From an uncultured Thermodesulfobacterium sp. (GTDB lineage: Bacteria; Desulfobacterota; Thermodesulfobacteria; Thermodesulfobacteriales; Thermodesulfobacteriaceae): a stretch of DNA of 64,000 bases. Shown here piece after piece: positions 27,318-37,931 of the stretch. The stretch covers positions 1 through 64,000 of the forward strand of contig CALLJG010000012.1 in NCBI GenBank assembly GCA_938091335.1, read 5' to 3'. The notes beneath the pieces are model-generated. The model made no database searches, was not told the origin of the DNA, and was given only the letters and a program-made list of their open reading frames with translations. Each line of letters begins with the position of its first letter. Positions within the stretch are counted from its first letter, which is position 1. The position numbers and the translations under genes are program-made.

Positions 27318-27346
27318 ATTGAAAAATGTAAAATCTTATATCAGAA

Positions 27347-29152
27347 TTAGATTTCTTTCCAAATGGAATAAACCTCTAGTCTGGCCTTTTTTCTTAAATT
27401 TTGATACCACTGATTAAAATATGTTTCTCTTTTTTCTTTTAAAAACTCCAAATAAAAACTTTGAATTTTCTCCTCAGAAAAATCTCCTTCAGAAGGTAAA
27501 ATTTTATTTATATAAAAAACACTGAAAATATCTTTGTTTAATAAAGGTTTTTCTACGATACCAGGATGTCCTCTATTTAATAATTCTTGAAAAACTAAAG
27601 GAGGAAATTTTTCTTTTAATTGATAACGTTTTATTTTATATTCTTTTATAATAAACTCTGGAGAAAAAGAAAAAGAAGTCTGCTTAAGTAAGGTTTGGAT
27701 CTTTTTCTCACACATTTCTTTCCCTTTTTCATTAAGATAATCTTTTTTTACTTTTTCTATACACTCCTTAAACTGTAAAATTTTTTGCGGTAATTTATCC
27801 TTTATTTCTATAAAAATCAATCCCTTTGAAGTTTCAATAGGACCAAAAAATTCTCCTTTCGGTGAATCAAATATTTTAGTAATTAAACCTAAATTGTTAT
27901 TAAAATTAAAATTTTGAGCTAATTCAGTTTTTAAAAGCCAAGGGGTTTCTTTTAAAGAAATATTATTTATTTTTGCCCAATTACTTAAACCATTAACTTT
28001 TATTATTTCTTTATAAATTTGATCAGCTTTTTCTTTAGTTTTACTAATAACTTTTTCTTTTTTTAAAAATTTGTAAATTTGAGATCTCACCTCTTCAAAT
28101 TTCAGAAATCTTTCTGGTTTGATTTCTTCTATCCCTATTATCATAAATCCAGAAGAGGTTTTAAGAGGGCCTATGATGTCCCCTTTACGGGCCTTTTTTA
28201 TTAAATCTTTTATATTCTCTGGAAAAGCTTCTTCTTCAAACCAATTACTTTGAAATTTTCCAAATTTGGAAAAATCTTCCAAAGATGCTATTTGTGATTT
28301 AATCGCCTCAGCTCTCTTTAAAGCTTCACGATTATTTCCAGCAATAAAAATTGTCCTCAATTTTACCTTAAAAGGTTCTCTAAATCTATCCAGATTTTGC
28401 TCATAATATCTTCTTATTTCTTCTTCAGGAATTTGAAATGATTCTTTATAAGGAAGAAGAAAATAATTTAATTTAATTTTTTCTTCTTCTTTATAAAGGT
28501 CTCTATGAGCAAGATAATAATTTTCAAGATCATTTTCTGTAAACCTGATTTGATCCACACATACCTTTAAAGGAAGTTGAGCTTCTATAATCTCCATAGT
28601 GTGATTCATATATCCAAGATAATCTTCTATTTCTTGTTTTGAAACTAGAATCGGAGTAGTTAAAATGAGATTTAATCTTTGTATAATTAAATCCAGTTTT
28701 ATGATTTTTTCAAAAAATTCTGGAGAAATTTTTAACTCTCTTAGGATATATTGATATTTATTAAAATTAAATCGGCCATTTTCCTGAAAAGAAGGTATTT
28801 GAGAAATGATGTAATTTATTTCTATAGGTGTAATTTTAATACCTAGATCTTCAGCTTCTTTTTCAAGGAGCTTAAATTTTATTAAATCTTCTAACACTTT
28901 TTCTTTTATTTGAAACTTTGCTAGTTCTTCCTCAGAAAGCTCACCAAAGGTTTGCTTTATTCTTGAAATTTGAAAATTATAATATTCTTGATACTCTTTA
29001 AAAGTAATAGGAACACCATTAACCTTAGCAACTAAATCCTTTCTTTGAGAAGTAAAACTACCTATTCCCCAAAAAACAAAAACAATAACAATAATTCCTA
29101 AAAAAATTTTAACATATACGGAAGTAGCACCCTTTCTAAGGAGTTTAAGCAT
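27347..29152 (-). CDS. PpiD-like membrane-anchored periplasmic foldase
   Basis: A 601-aa protein with a short cytoplasmic N-terminus, one membrane anchor (about 14-33, KIFLGIIVIVFVFWGIGSF), then a SurA/PpiD N-terminal chaperone domain (VNGVPITFKEYQEYY) and a parvulin-like region around 245-370 (RTIFIAG, GDIIGPLKTSSGF). The parvulin motif is weak, so isomerase activity is doubtful and a chaperone role for exported proteins is more likely, as for E. coli PpiD. A second degenerate repeat (IFDSPKGEFFGPIETSKGL) follows. It has its own promoter at 29206-29179 and probably drives carB as well. Confidence 0.85.
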   Translation of the reverse strand: MLKLLRKGATSVYVKIFLGIIVIVFVFWGIGSFTSQRKDLVAKVNGVPITFKEYQEYYNFQISRIKQTFGELSEEELAKFQIKEKVLEDLIKFKLLEKEAEDLGIKITPIEINYIISQIPSFQENGRFNFNKYQYILRELKISPEFFEKIIKLDLIIQRLNLILTTPILVSKQEIEDYLGYMNHTMEIIEAQLPLKVCVDQIRFTENDLENYYLAHRDLYKEEEKIKLNYFLLPYKESFQIPEEEIRRYYEQNLDRFREPFKVKLRTIFIAGNNREALKRAEAIKSQIASLEDFSKFGKFQSNWFEEEAFPENIKDLIKKARKGDIIGPLKTSSGFMIIGIEEIKPERFLKFEEVRSQIYKFLKKEKVISKTKEKADQIYKEIIKVNGLSNWAKINNISLKETPWLLKTELAQNFNFNNNLGLITKIFDSPKGEFFGPIETSKGLIFIEIKDKLPQKILQFKECIEKVKKDYLNEKGKEMCEKKIQTLLKQTSFSFSPEFIIKEYKIKRYQLKEKFPPLVFQELLNRGHPGIVEKPLLNKDIFSVFYINKILPSEGDFSEEKIQSFYLEFLKEKRETYFNQWYQNLRKKARLEVYSIWKEI

Positions 29153-29178
29153 TTTTTACTTTTTATAAAGTTTTTTAA

Positions 29179-29206
29179 AATATAACCTAAACTTATTAAA
29201 TGTCAA
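29179..29206 (-). promoter_or_regulatory. Promoter of the ppiD-like gene and carB
   Basis: A perfect TTGACA (29206-29201, minus) with a 16-bp spacer and TATATT (29184-29179, 5 of 6). Predicted start near 29172, about 20 nt ahead of the ATG. Confidence 0.6.
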
Positions 29207-29212
29207 AAATGT

Positions 29213-29240
29213 TTGTTAAAATAATTTTTCAAATTATAAT
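29213..29240 (+). promoter_or_regulatory. Promoter of the ftsE-ftsX-envC-like operon
   Basis: TTGTTA (29213-29218, 4 of 6), 16-bp spacer, perfect TATAAT (29235-29240). The predicted start near 29247 leaves a leader of about 9 nt containing GGGTG before the ftsE ATG. The -35 boxes of this and the ppiD promoter are only 6 bp apart, back to back. Confidence 0.5.
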
Positions 29241-29255
29241 AAAAAAGGGTGTAAT

Positions 29256-29921
29256 ATGAGTTTAATAATTTTAAAAAGTGTCAGTAAAATTTATCCACCT
29301 TTTTTTAAAGCTCTTATTAACATTAATTTAGAGATTAACAAAGGTGATTTTATAGTTTTAACTGGACCTACAGGTGCAGGTAAAACCACCGTTCTTAAAT
29401 TAATCTATGGGGAAGAAAAACCTACCTTTGGAGAAATATTTTATAGAGATGTTCCTTATTCTAAATTAAAAACTAAAGATTTTAGCTTTTTCAGACGAAA
29501 TTGGGGAATTATTTTTCAAGATTATAAATTATTTCCCGATTTAACAGTATACGAAAATATTAAAATTTCGTTAATTTTATCTAAAAAATTTGTTAAAGAA
29601 ATGAAATTTAGAATATATGAATATTTAGAAAGGTTTAACATTTCTCAGAAAGCTCAAAAAAAAGTTAAAGAACTTTCAGGAGGGGAACAACAAAAAGTAG
29701 GTATTATTCGTGCCATAATAAAAGAACCAGAAATGTTAATTGCTGACGAACCTACAGGAAATCTAGATCCTGCAAGTATTAAGGAAATTTTAGAAATTTT
29801 AAAAGAATTCAATAAAGATGGAAAAACTTTAATTCTTGCCACACATGATCCTGTAATTTTAAATCAAAATTTAGGTAAAATAGTCAAGTTAAATAGAGGG
29901 GAAATGATTCAAGATGTTTAG
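29256..29921 (+). CDS. ftsE: Cell-division ABC transporter ATPase FtsE
   Basis: A 221-aa ABC ATPase: Walker A GPTGAGKTT at 37-45, Q-loop FQDYKL, signature LSGGEQQKVG, Walker B with LIADEPTGNLDP and the switch His in THD. The close neighbour ftsX and an EnvC-like third gene identify it as FtsE of the complex that couples septation to peptidoglycan hydrolysis, rather than a lipoprotein exporter (LolD). It overlaps ftsX by 8 bp. Confidence 0.93.
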   Translation: MSLIILKSVSKIYPPFFKALININLEINKGDFIVLTGPTGAGKTTVLKLIYGEEKPTFGEIFYRDVPYSKLKTKDFSFFRRNWGIIFQDYKLFPDLTVYENIKISLILSKKFVKEMKFRIYEYLERFNISQKAQKKVKELSGGEQQKVGIIRAIIKEPEMLIADEPTGNLDPASIKEILEILKEFNKDGKTLILATHDPVILNQNLGKIVKLNRGEMIQDV

Positions 29922-30780
29922 ATATTTAAGCAAAATTGAAATAAAGCAAAGTTTTTCTTATTATTTTTTTTTGTTTATCTTTTTTTTCTTTTGGAATTTC
30001 TTTTCTATGTTTGTTTTCTACTTTTATATGAATATAAAAAACTTATTAAACCTTTATCAAGACCAATTACATATTAATCTAATTATATATCCTTTCATGA
30101 AAAAAAATATTTCTGATATTTCTATTCTTTCTTCAGAAATAGAAAAATTGTCTTCAGTTAAGAAAATTATAATTATTCCTCCAGAAGAATTAATAAAGAA
30201 AGAATATTTATCTTCTGAACTTTTTAAAACATTCTCTCAAGAAGAAATAAAATCTTATTTTCCCTACATTTTAAAAATTTATCCTTTTTCAGTAAAAGAT
30301 TATTCTATTTTAAAAAATCATTTATCATTATTAGCTAAAACTAATCCCGATATCGAAATTTCTGAGCACAAAATTTTTAAACTTATTTCTTTAGCTTCTT
30401 TTTTGAAAGTAGGTTTTTTAACTTTAGTTATAATATGGCTATTTTTTTATGCAATATTTCTTTACTTAATCAATAAATTTTTGAATACTTATTTAAAACA
30501 TCAAACTCAGATATTTTTATTATTAGGAGGAACTTTAAGAAATTTTAAATTTTTAAGATTTTTATTTGTAGGATTAATTTTATCTGTTGCTTTTGGGGCT
30601 TCATTTTATCTATTCTTTTATCTCTCCAATCACGTACTTTCTATTTTTATTTTTTTAAAACCTTATCCAGATTTGTCTAAAGTATTACATCTTTTATTTT
30701 TAGGAGGTTATGTTTTTTTTGTCATTGTTATTCTTCCTTGGTTAGCAATATGGATTAGTTATAGAGGTTATGAAGTATAA
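29914..30780 (+). CDS. ftsX: Cell-division protein FtsX
   Basis: A 288-aa FtsX-type permease with the usual topology: an N-terminal membrane helix (about 14-37), an extracytoplasmic domain (about 40-165) and three further helices near 165-190, 215-240 and 258-282. The external domain is the known docking site for EnvC-type activators. It overlaps ftsE by 8 bp and the EnvC-like gene by 11 bp. Sequence identity within this family is low, so the call rests on topology plus operon. Confidence 0.88.
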   Translation: MFRYLSKIEIKQSFSYYFFLFIFFFFWNFFSMFVFYFYMNIKNLLNLYQDQLHINLIIYPFMKKNISDISILSSEIEKLSSVKKIIIIPPEELIKKEYLSSELFKTFSQEEIKSYFPYILKIYPFSVKDYSILKNHLSLLAKTNPDIEISEHKIFKLISLASFLKVGFLTLVIIWLFFYAIFLYLINKFLNTYLKHQTQIFLLLGGTLRNFKFLRFLFVGLILSVAFGASFYLFFYLSNHVLSIFIFLKPYPDLSKVLHLLFLGGYVFFVIVILPWLAIWISYRGYEV

Positions 30781-31474
30781 TATTTTCATTTTTTTATTTT
30801 GTTTTGTATTTTTAACTTTAACTAATGTAAATCCTCAGATCAGAAATAAAGAAATAGACACTTTATTTGAAAACAAAAAAAAGCAACTGTCTAATTTGGA
30901 AAATGAGTTAAAACTTTTAAAGGAAGAAGAAAATAAAATTCTTAGACTCTATTTATTTATTGTGTTTACCAAAAGTTATTCAGATAATTTAGCTAAATTT
31001 TTTGAAAATCCTGAATATTTAAAAATTTTGGATGAAGATACTAAAATTAAAATTTTGGAAAATGCTTTGATTAAAAAATTAAAATCTCTTAAAGAAAAAC
31101 AAAAAATTTTAAGTGCTGAAAAAGAAAATGTTTTAAAAGAAATAGCAAAATTGAAAAAAAACATAGATGTTCAATTACCTGAGAGTTTTTATATGATTGA
31201 TCCTTTATTTAAAAAACCTTTAAAACCTGGAAAATATTTTTTAAAAATTGAAACCTTTACTTATATTCATTCACCTATGTCTGGAACAATAAAGAGCATT
31301 GCTTTTAAACCTGAGGGTATTTCCATTATTATAGAAAATGAGAAATGTAAATTTTTAATAAAGGGACTTGATGACATAAAAATAAATATAGGAGATAAAG
31401 TGACAATTAAAGAAATTATTGGAACTGTAAAGGAAAATAAAAATCTTATTTATGATATTCAATGTAATAAATGA
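30770..31474 (+). CDS. EnvC-like murein hydrolase activator with degenerate LytM domain
   Basis: A 234-aa exported protein: hydrophobic signal segment at 1-22, a coiled coil rich in E and K (about 25-125), then a C-terminal domain (about 160-232) with the M23/LytM outline (YIHSPMSGTIKSIAF, INIGDKVTIKEIIGTV). The zinc-binding HXXXD and HXH motifs of active LytM peptidases are absent, as in E. coli EnvC, which activates amidases rather than cutting itself. It is shorter than E. coli EnvC (about 420 aa). It overlaps ftsX by 11 bp, so FtsX is the likely partner. The amidase it would activate is not in the window. Confidence 0.75.
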   Translation: MKYNIFIFLFCFVFLTLTNVNPQIRNKEIDTLFENKKKQLSNLENELKLLKEEENKILRLYLFIVFTKSYSDNLAKFFENPEYLKILDEDTKIKILENALIKKLKSLKEKQKILSAEKENVLKEIAKLKKNIDVQLPESFYMIDPLFKKPLKPGKYFLKIETFTYIHSPMSGTIKSIAFKPEGISIIIENEKCKFLIKGLDDIKINIGDKVTIKEIIGTVKENKNLIYDIQCNK

Positions 31475-31488
31475 ATTTTAAGTAAATT

Positions 31489-31938
31489 TTATTTTTTAAG
31501 TTCAAAATAAGAAAAAAGCTTTCCTGGTAGGTACAGTCCGCATCCCAAAATCCAATATTTATTTTTTAAGATTACGTATCCTGGTTCTAAATTAAGATCT
31601 ATTTCTATATTGTTATACTTTCTTAAAAGAAGAATGAATTCATCAGGTAAATAAACAATGTTTTTTTTAGCTAAATACCCAAATCTTTGTAAAAAAGCTG
31701 ATGTAGGCTTTAAGTATTTAGAAATTTTTCTTAAAAACAGCAATCCCACTGTTTGAACTTGCAATTTTTGAAGATCCTCTAGATATTTAGTTTTTGGAAA
31801 GAGCCAAAAATTAGATACTCCTTTCAAAATTTCATATTCTTCAAAGTATAAAGGATCTATTCCGAATCTCTCTTCTAAGTAGGTTAAAATTTCTTTTCTT
31901 TCTTCTGGGGTGACCTTTATGGGAAATCTATTTTCCAT
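31489..31938 (-). CDS. Stand-alone PUA-like RNA-binding protein resembling the RsmF C-terminus
   Basis: A 149-aa protein whose middle and end match the layout of the PUA-like domain attached to RsmF-type methyltransferases: NFWLFPKTKY, then LQVQTVGLLFLRKISKYLKPTSA (two segments of this), YLPDEF, and the closing pattern EPGYVILKNKYWILGCGLY. RsmF domains end with plain GYxLVxxxGxPLGxGK. Here it is a free protein, while the RsmF-like enzyme at 16682-17629 lacks the domain. It is a single gene between the convergent end of the envC-like gene and the divergent purM. It may supply the missing RNA-binding function in trans; the assignment is from pattern only. Confidence 0.55.
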   Translation of the reverse strand: MENRFPIKVTPEERKEILTYLEERFGIDPLYFEEYEILKGVSNFWLFPKTKYLEDLQKLQVQTVGLLFLRKISKYLKPTSAFLQRFGYLAKKNIVYLPDEFILLLRKYNNIEIDLNLEPGYVILKNKYWILGCGLYLPGKLFSYFELKK

Positions 31939-31964
31939 AACATATTCAATTTTACCTTAAAAAC

Positions 31965-31992
31965 TTGTTTTTGCTAAAATCTATTATAAAAT
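31965..31992 (+). promoter_or_regulatory. Candidate promoter of the purM-glyQS-selB operon
   Basis: TTGTTT (31965-31970), 16-bp spacer, TAAAAT (31987-31992, 5 of 6). Predicted start near 31999, about 29 nt before the purM ATG; the leader carries AAAGGGA as ribosome site. The -35 is weak. Confidence 0.4.
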
Positions 31993-32027
31993 TTAAAAAA
32001 TTTAAATTTAAAATAAAGGGAAATAAT

Positions 32028-33077
32028 ATGGAAGCAAAAGCAGAAAAATATAAATCTGCTGGTGTTGATTTAAATAAGGCCATTGAACTTATAGAAATAG
32101 TTAAAAAAATGAGTAAAAAAATTCCACAAAAAGGTGTAATTTCAGAAATAGGAGGATATGCAGGTTTATTTTCTTTAGATATCGGCTCTTTTAAAAACCC
32201 TGTATTAGTAAGTTCAACCGATGGAGTGGGAACAAAAATTAAAGTAGCTATAATGGCCCAATTTCATAAAAATATAGGAATAGATTTAGTAGCTATGTGT
32301 ATAAATGACATAATTACTAGTGGAGCCAAACCTTTATTTTTTCTAGATTATTTAGCTTTTGGTAAATTCAATGAAAAAATTTTTATTGAACTATTAGAAG
32401 GAATAATAGAAGGATGTAAAATCTCAGAATGTGCGCTTTTAGGTGGAGAAACTGCAGAAATGCCTGGAATCTATGCTCAAGAGGATTATGATTGTGCCGG
32501 TTTTGCAGTAGGAATAGTGGAAAAAGATAAAATTATAGATGGATCTGAGATTTCTATTGGAGATGTAATATTGGGAATTTCTTCAAATGGACTACATTGT
32601 AACGGTTTTTCTTTAGTAAGAAAAACTATTTTTGAGGAACACAAATTAAGTTTAGACTACATTCCTGAAGAAATAGGTAAACCTTTAGGCGAAGAGATTT
32701 TACTACCTACTAAAATATATGCTCCTATCCTGAAAACACTAATAAATAAAAACTTTTCAATAAAAGGTTGTGCTCATATCACAGGTGGTGGTTTTATAGA
32801 TAATCTTCCTAGAGTGATTCCTGATCAATGTAAGGCAATTATAAAAAAAGGTTCTTGGGAAATACCGCCAATTTTCTCTTTTATTCAAAACTTAGGAAAT
32901 ATTTCAGAAGAAGAAATGTTTAGAGTATTTAATTGTGGAATAGGATTTATATTAATCTTAAGCGAGGATATAGTAGAAGAGGTTCAAAGTATTATTACAG
33001 CTTTAGGTGAAAAATCCTATATAATAGGATATATCGATATAAAAAAGGAATTTGAGAATAAAGTAGTAATTATCTAA
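32028..33077 (+). CDS. purM: Phosphoribosylformylglycinamidine cyclo-ligase (AIR synthetase)
   Basis: A 349-aa ATP-dependent enzyme of purine synthesis. It has the N-terminal [12 protein letters not shown], the loop [34 protein letters not shown] and GGETAEMPG, and ends with the ATP-binding C-terminal domain. The frame is open from a TTG at 31965, but that would add 21 lysine- and phenylalanine-rich residues. The ATG at 32028 has an AAAGGGA ribosome site and matches the family start. Four bp ahead of glyQ. Confidence 0.95.
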   Translation: MEAKAEKYKSAGVDLNKAIELIEIVKKMSKKIPQKGVISEIGGYAGLFSLDIGSFKNPVLVSSTDGVGTKIKVAIMAQFHKNIGIDLVAMCINDIITSGAKPLFFLDYLAFGKFNEKIFIELLEGIIEGCKISECALLGGETAEMPGIYAQEDYDCAGFAVGIVEKDKIIDGSEISIGDVILGISSNGLHCNGFSLVRKTIFEEHKLSLDYIPEEIGKPLGEEILLPTKIYAPILKTLINKNFSIKGCAHITGGGFIDNLPRVIPDQCKAIIKKGSWEIPPIFSFIQNLGNISEEEMFRVFNCGIGFILILSEDIVEEVQSIITALGEKSYIIGYIDIKKEFENKVVII

Positions 33078-33081
33078 AAAT

Positions 33082-33933
33082 ATGTATTTTCAAGATGTGA
33101 TTTCTACTTTAAATAATTTTTGGGCTAAAAAAGGCTGTGTAATTCTTCAACCTTATGATATAGAAGTAGGAGCTGGAACATTTCATCCAGCTACCTTCTT
33201 AAGAGCTCTTGGACCAAAACCTTTTTCAGCAGCTTATGTGGAACCTTGTAGAAGACCTACAGATGGGAGATATGGAGAAAATCCTAACAGACTTCAATAT
33301 TATTACCAATATCAAGTAATTATTAAACCCTCTCCAGATGAAATTCAGGAAATTTATCTAGAAAGTCTTAAAGCCTTAAATATAGACCCTATGGAACATG
33401 ATATCAGATTTGTAGAAGATGACTGGGAATCCCCTACCCTTGGAGCATGGGGATTGGGATGGGAAGTTTGGCTTGATGGGATGGAAATTACACAATTTAC
33501 ATATTTTCAACAAGTAGGGGGTTTCGATTGTAATCCTGTAACAGTAGAAATTACTTATGGATTAGAAAGAATTACTATGTACCTTCAACAAGTAGAAAAC
33601 GTATTTAATATAAAATGGAATGACACACTCACTTATAGGGATATCCATTTCAGAAGTGAAGTGGAATATTCTATCTATAATTTTGAAAAAGCTGATGTGA
33701 TGCTTTTAAAAGATCTTTTCGATAAATATGAAAAAGAAGCACAAAGACTTCTAGATTTAGATCTGGTATTACCGGGTTATGATTTCGTTCTCAAATGTTC
33801 TCATACTTTTAACTTACTTGATGCAAGAGGTGTTCTTTCTCCTATAGAACGAGCTAATTACATAGGAAGAGTAAGAAATCTTGCTAAAAAAACTGCTGAA
33901 AAATGGTTAAAAAAAGAATATGACAATAAATAA
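33082..33933 (+). CDS. glyQ: Glycyl-tRNA synthetase alpha subunit
   Basis: A 283-aa catalytic subunit of the bacterial alpha2beta2 glycyl-tRNA synthetase. Class II features include the strongly conserved stretches [35 protein letters not shown] and [18 protein letters not shown]. It is followed with a 14-bp overlap by glyS, the usual gene pair. Confidence 0.97.
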   Translation: MYFQDVISTLNNFWAKKGCVILQPYDIEVGAGTFHPATFLRALGPKPFSAAYVEPCRRPTDGRYGENPNRLQYYYQYQVIIKPSPDEIQEIYLESLKALNIDPMEHDIRFVEDDWESPTLGAWGLGWEVWLDGMEITQFTYFQQVGGFDCNPVTVEITYGLERITMYLQQVENVFNIKWNDTLTYRDIHFRSEVEYSIYNFEKADVMLLKDLFDKYEKEAQRLLDLDLVLPGYDFVLKCSHTFNLLDARGVLSPIERANYIGRVRNLAKKTAEKWLKKEYDNK

Positions 33934-35998
33934 AAATTTACTTTGGGAAATAGGAACTGAAGAACTTCCTGCAAGATTTATCCTTCCAGCTTTAGAAAGT
34001 TTAAAATTTTTGACCGAAAAAAAGCTAAAAGATAATAGTTTAAAATTTGGTCAAATAAAAACTGCTGGTACTCTAAGAAGATTAACTCTTTTTGTAAAAA
34101 ACTTAGCTGACAAACAAGAAGATAAAGAAGAAGAAATTATAGGTCCTTCAATTGAAATGGGGTTAGATAAAAAAGGAAATTATACTCCTGCCTTAATAGG
34201 GTTTGCTAAAAAATATGGAGTTGGAATTAATGATTTAATAATTAAACAAACTGAAAAAGGAAAATATTTTTGTTTGAAACGAAAAATCGCTGGGAAAAAA
34301 ACCATAGAAATATTGCCTCAGATTCTTTTGGAAATTCTTCAAAATGTAGATTTTCCAAAATCAATGAGATGGGGTAATTACGAAATAAAATTTGCAAGAC
34401 CTGTAAGATGGATGTTATGTCTATATGGAAATAAAATTGTTCCTTTAAAATGGGCTAATATTTCCTCATCTAATTTTAGCAAAGGGCACCGGTTTTTATC
34501 TAAAGAACCTCTCAAATTTACAGTCGCAAATTGGAAAACCTATGAAAAAACATTAGAAAAAAATTATGTAATTGTTAATCCTAAAAAAAGGTTTCTAATC
34601 ACTAAACAAAAAATTTTAGAGGTAAGCAAAGGGATTGGATATCCTGAAATAGATAATGAACTTATTGAAGAAAACGCAAATTTAGTAGAATATCCCTTTC
34701 CTATACTTGGTAAATTTCCCAAAGATTTTCTCAATTTGCCAGAACCTTTGATAATTACAGCTTTAAAAGAACATCAGAGATATATATGTTTAAGAGATAA
34801 AAATAATAAATTGATAAATTATTTTATAGCTATAAATAATAATCTTCCCAAAAATGTAAATGTCCTTATTCAAGGACATGAGAAGGTAACTCAAGCAAGA
34901 TTAGAGGATGCTAAATTTTATTTTGAAAAAGATTTAAAAGAGTCCTTGGATAAAAAAGTAGACAAATTGAAAGGAATAATATACCATATAAAATGTGGAA
35001 CTCTATGGGATAAAACTCAAAGATTAATTAAACTTGCGAAATATATAAGTAAAAAAATAAGCCTCCAAGAAAAATTAGAAGATATTGAAAAAGCTTGCTT
35101 TTATGCTAAGGCTGATCTTTCTTCTGAGGTGGTGAAAGAATTTCCTTCTCTTCAAGGAATTATAGGAAGTATTTATGCAGAGTATTTTAATAAAAAAGGA
35201 ATTTCTAAAGCTATTTATGAGCAATATTTACCTTCTGCCAAAAATGAGGATCTCCCAAAAACAAAAACAGGTCTTGTCCTATCTTTAACAGATAAGGTAG
35301 ATCATTTATGTGCTCTTTTTGGATGTGGAGAAAAACCAACAGGAGAAGCTGATCCTTACGGACTCAGAAGAGCAAGTTACGGAATTATAAAAATTTTAAT
35401 AGGAAAAAAACTATTTCTTAATATGGAAGAAGTAGTAAATTATTCCTTAGAAATATTGAAAGATCAAGGTTTTTTAAAAGAAACAAATGTTTTTTTGGAC
35501 ATTTTAGAATTTTTAAAAAAGAGGTTAGAAGGAGAATTTTTAAATTTAGGATTTCATAAAACTTTGATAGGAGTTGTTATTGACTTACCTTTCAACCCTT
35601 TTGACATTTATTTAAGAATTAAAACTTTAAAGGAATTTCAAAAAAAAGAAGAATTTATAAATCTTATAATAGGATTTAAAAGAGCTTCACAAATTTTGAA
35701 AGGATTAGATCTTTCTATCTTACCTCCACTAAATCCCGATATTTTTAAGCTGGAAGAGGAAAAAAATCTTTATTTTCAAATATTAGAAATAAAACCAAAA
35801 TTGGAAACATATCTGGAGAAAAAAGATTATTCCAAATATCTTGAAACTCTTTTAAAACTTAAGGAAAATATAGATAATTTTTTTGAAAAAGTGTTTGTAA
35901 TGGTAGATCAAAAAGAAATAAGAGAAAACAGACTTAAACTATTATCAGAAGTAGTGTCTTTATTTAATTCTTTTGGTAATTTTAGTGCACTTTTATAG
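33920..35998 (+). CDS. glyS: Glycyl-tRNA synthetase beta subunit
   Basis: A 692-aa tRNA-recognition subunit. Family marks include [17 protein letters not shown] at the start, [20 protein letters not shown], the HD-like central region and the anticodon-binding DALR-like helical C-terminus ([15 protein letters not shown]). Full length for the family. Overlaps glyQ by 14 bp and is 11 bp ahead of selB. Confidence 0.95.
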   Translation: MTINKNLLWEIGTEELPARFILPALESLKFLTEKKLKDNSLKFGQIKTAGTLRRLTLFVKNLADKQEDKEEEIIGPSIEMGLDKKGNYTPALIGFAKKYGVGINDLIIKQTEKGKYFCLKRKIAGKKTIEILPQILLEILQNVDFPKSMRWGNYEIKFARPVRWMLCLYGNKIVPLKWANISSSNFSKGHRFLSKEPLKFTVANWKTYEKTLEKNYVIVNPKKRFLITKQKILEVSKGIGYPEIDNELIEENANLVEYPFPILGKFPKDFLNLPEPLIITALKEHQRYICLRDKNNKLINYFIAINNNLPKNVNVLIQGHEKVTQARLEDAKFYFEKDLKESLDKKVDKLKGIIYHIKCGTLWDKTQRLIKLAKYISKKISLQEKLEDIEKACFYAKADLSSEVVKEFPSLQGIIGSIYAEYFNKKGISKAIYEQYLPSAKNEDLPKTKTGLVLSLTDKVDHLCALFGCGEKPTGEADPYGLRRASYGIIKILIGKKLFLNMEEVVNYSLEILKDQGFLKETNVFLDILEFLKKRLEGEFLNLGFHKTLIGVVIDLPFNPFDIYLRIKTLKEFQKKEEFINLIIGFKRASQILKGLDLSILPPLNPDIFKLEEEKNLYFQILEIKPKLETYLEKKDYSKYLETLLKLKENIDNFFEKVFVMVDQKEIRENRLKLLSEVVSLFNSFGNFSALL

Positions 35999-36009
35999 AG
36001 TGCTTAAAA

Positions 36010-37926
36010 ATGCATAGAATTATTATAGGAACTGCGGGACACATAGATCATGGAAAAACATCTTTAGTAAAGGTATTAACCGGAATTGACACAGACCGTT
36101 TAAAGGAAGAAAAAGAAAGAGGGATAACTATAGATATTGGATTTGCAAATCTTATTTTACCTTCAGGAACTCTTGCTGGAATTGTTGATGTTCCAGGACA
36201 TGAAAGATTTATAAGAAATATGGTAGCCGGAGCTACTGGAATAGATTTGGTAATTTTGGTAATAGCTGCAGATGAAGGAATAATGCCACAAACTAAGGAG
36301 CACCTCGAAATTTGTGAGCTTTTAAAAATAAAAGATGGGGTAGTAGTTATTACTAAAATAGATTTAGTAAATAAAGATTGGCTTGAATTGGTAATAGAAG
36401 AAGTCAAAAAATTTTTGAAAGGTACATTTTTAGAAAAAGCTCCCATTATATGTTTTTCAGCTATTACTCAACAAGGAAAAGAGGAACTTATAAAAATTCT
36501 TGATGAAAAAGCCTTACAGATTATTATGAAACCCGAAGATGAACCCTTTAGATTACCTGTAGATGGAGTTTTTACTATTAAAGGATTTGGAACAGTAGTA
36601 AGAGGCACTACTATTTCAGGGAAAATAGGTATTAACCAAATAGTTGAAATCTATCCCAAAGGAATACAAACAAAAGTAAGAAATATTCAAGTTCATGGAA
36701 AAAATGTAGAAATTGCATTTGCAGGAATGAGAACTGCCTTAAATCTACAAGGAATTGAAAAAGAGAAAATTGAAAGAGGAGATGTTATTTCAATACCCGG
36801 TGTATTAAAACCTTCTCAATGGTTAGACGTGATGGTAAATGTTCTCAAAGATATAAAATATCCTTTAAGAAATTTTGAAAACTTTCTTTTTTATATAGGT
36901 ACATCAGAAGTACTAGGCAAATTGATCCTTTTTGGAAAGGACTATTTAGAACCTGGAGAAAAAGATGTAGCTCAAATATTTCTCCAAAAGTTTGTAGCTG
37001 TATGGAAAGGAGATAAATTCATATTAAGACGCCCCTCTAACAATACCACTGTAGCTGGAGGAGAAATAATAAATCCTCTTTCTTTTAGACGCAAAAGGAC
37101 TAAACTAAAAGATAGAAAAGAGTTAGAATTTATTGCACAAGCAGGCTTTGAAGAACTTTTAAAACACTATATTGAACAAAGAAATTTTTTAGGAATTGAA
37201 GAAAAAACTCTCCAAATTAAAATTTCCCTTTTTGAAGAAAAATTTAAAAGATTAATCCAAAAACTTTCTTCAGAATTAATCATTTTAAAAGAAGGAGAAA
37301 AAATACTTTATTTTTCTGAAAAAGCTAAAAAGACTTTAGAAAATAAAATAATAGAAGTTCTCAAAAAATATCATGAAAATAATCCTTTTAGCTCAGGATT
37401 AACTAAAGAACTTTTAAAAAGTAGAATATCCTCCTTTGTCTCTAATGCCCTTTTTGAGTATGTAGTAGAAGATCTTTTACAGAGAAATATCCTATTACAG
37501 AATAAAGAAATTTTAGCATTAGCGGAATTTCAAAAAATAGAATTTAAGCAAAAAGAGGAACTTAAAAAACAAATTGAAGAAAAATTTTTAAACCAAGGTT
37601 GGATGCCTAAAGATTTTGAAGATATTTTAATGGAGTTTAAAGATAAATATAAAGCTGCAAAAGAAGTTTTTCATACATTATTAAGAGATGGGATTTTAAT
37701 TAAAGTTTCTGAAAAAGTAGTTTATCATAAAAGTTTATTGGAGGAACTTGAGAAAAAAGTAATAGAATATTTAAGTAAAAATAAGGAGATGACACTTTCT
37801 GATCTGAGAACCCTTATTAGTTATAGTATAAGTAGAAAATATTTAATCCCTTTAGCAGAATATTTAGACAAAAGAAAAATTACCTTAAGAGTGGGAGATA
37901 AGAGAGTTTTAAGAAAAAAATTTTAG
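36010..37926 (+). CDS. selB: Selenocysteine-specific elongation factor SelB
   Basis: A 638-aa GTPase. The EF-Tu-like part has G1 GHIDHGKTS from residue 10, [27 protein letters not shown] and TKIDL, and two beta-barrel domains. The C-terminal 250 residues are rich in helices and form the winged-helix repeats that bind the SECIS hairpin in the mRNA, which separates SelB from EF-Tu. Its presence means the organism inserts selenocysteine at UGA codons. selA, selC and any Sec-containing gene are not recognised in this window. It is the last gene of the purM-glyQS operon, ending 5 bp from the convergent Lon-like gene. Confidence 0.95.
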   Translation: MHRIIIGTAGHIDHGKTSLVKVLTGIDTDRLKEEKERGITIDIGFANLILPSGTLAGIVDVPGHERFIRNMVAGATGIDLVILVIAADEGIMPQTKEHLEICELLKIKDGVVVITKIDLVNKDWLELVIEEVKKFLKGTFLEKAPIICFSAITQQGKEELIKILDEKALQIIMKPEDEPFRLPVDGVFTIKGFGTVVRGTTISGKIGINQIVEIYPKGIQTKVRNIQVHGKNVEIAFAGMRTALNLQGIEKEKIERGDVISIPGVLKPSQWLDVMVNVLKDIKYPLRNFENFLFYIGTSEVLGKLILFGKDYLEPGEKDVAQIFLQKFVAVWKGDKFILRRPSNNTTVAGGEIINPLSFRRKRTKLKDRKELEFIAQAGFEELLKHYIEQRNFLGIEEKTLQIKISLFEEKFKRLIQKLSSELIILKEGEKILYFSEKAKKTLENKIIEVLKKYHENNPFSSGLTKELLKSRISSFVSNALFEYVVEDLLQRNILLQNKEILALAEFQKIEFKQKEELKKQIEEKFLNQGWMPKDFEDILMEFKDKYKAAKEVFHTLLRDGILIKVSEKVVYHKSLLEELEKKVIEYLSKNKEMTLSDLRTLISYSISRKYLIPLAEYLDKRKITLRVGDKRVLRKKF

Positions 37927-37931
37927 TTTTT

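Noticed and set aside
36048-36446. 132-codon minus-strand frame opposite selB
   Set aside because: Antisense shadow of the conserved GTPase domain; composition (Ser, Ile, Thr rich) is that of a reverse-complement frame.
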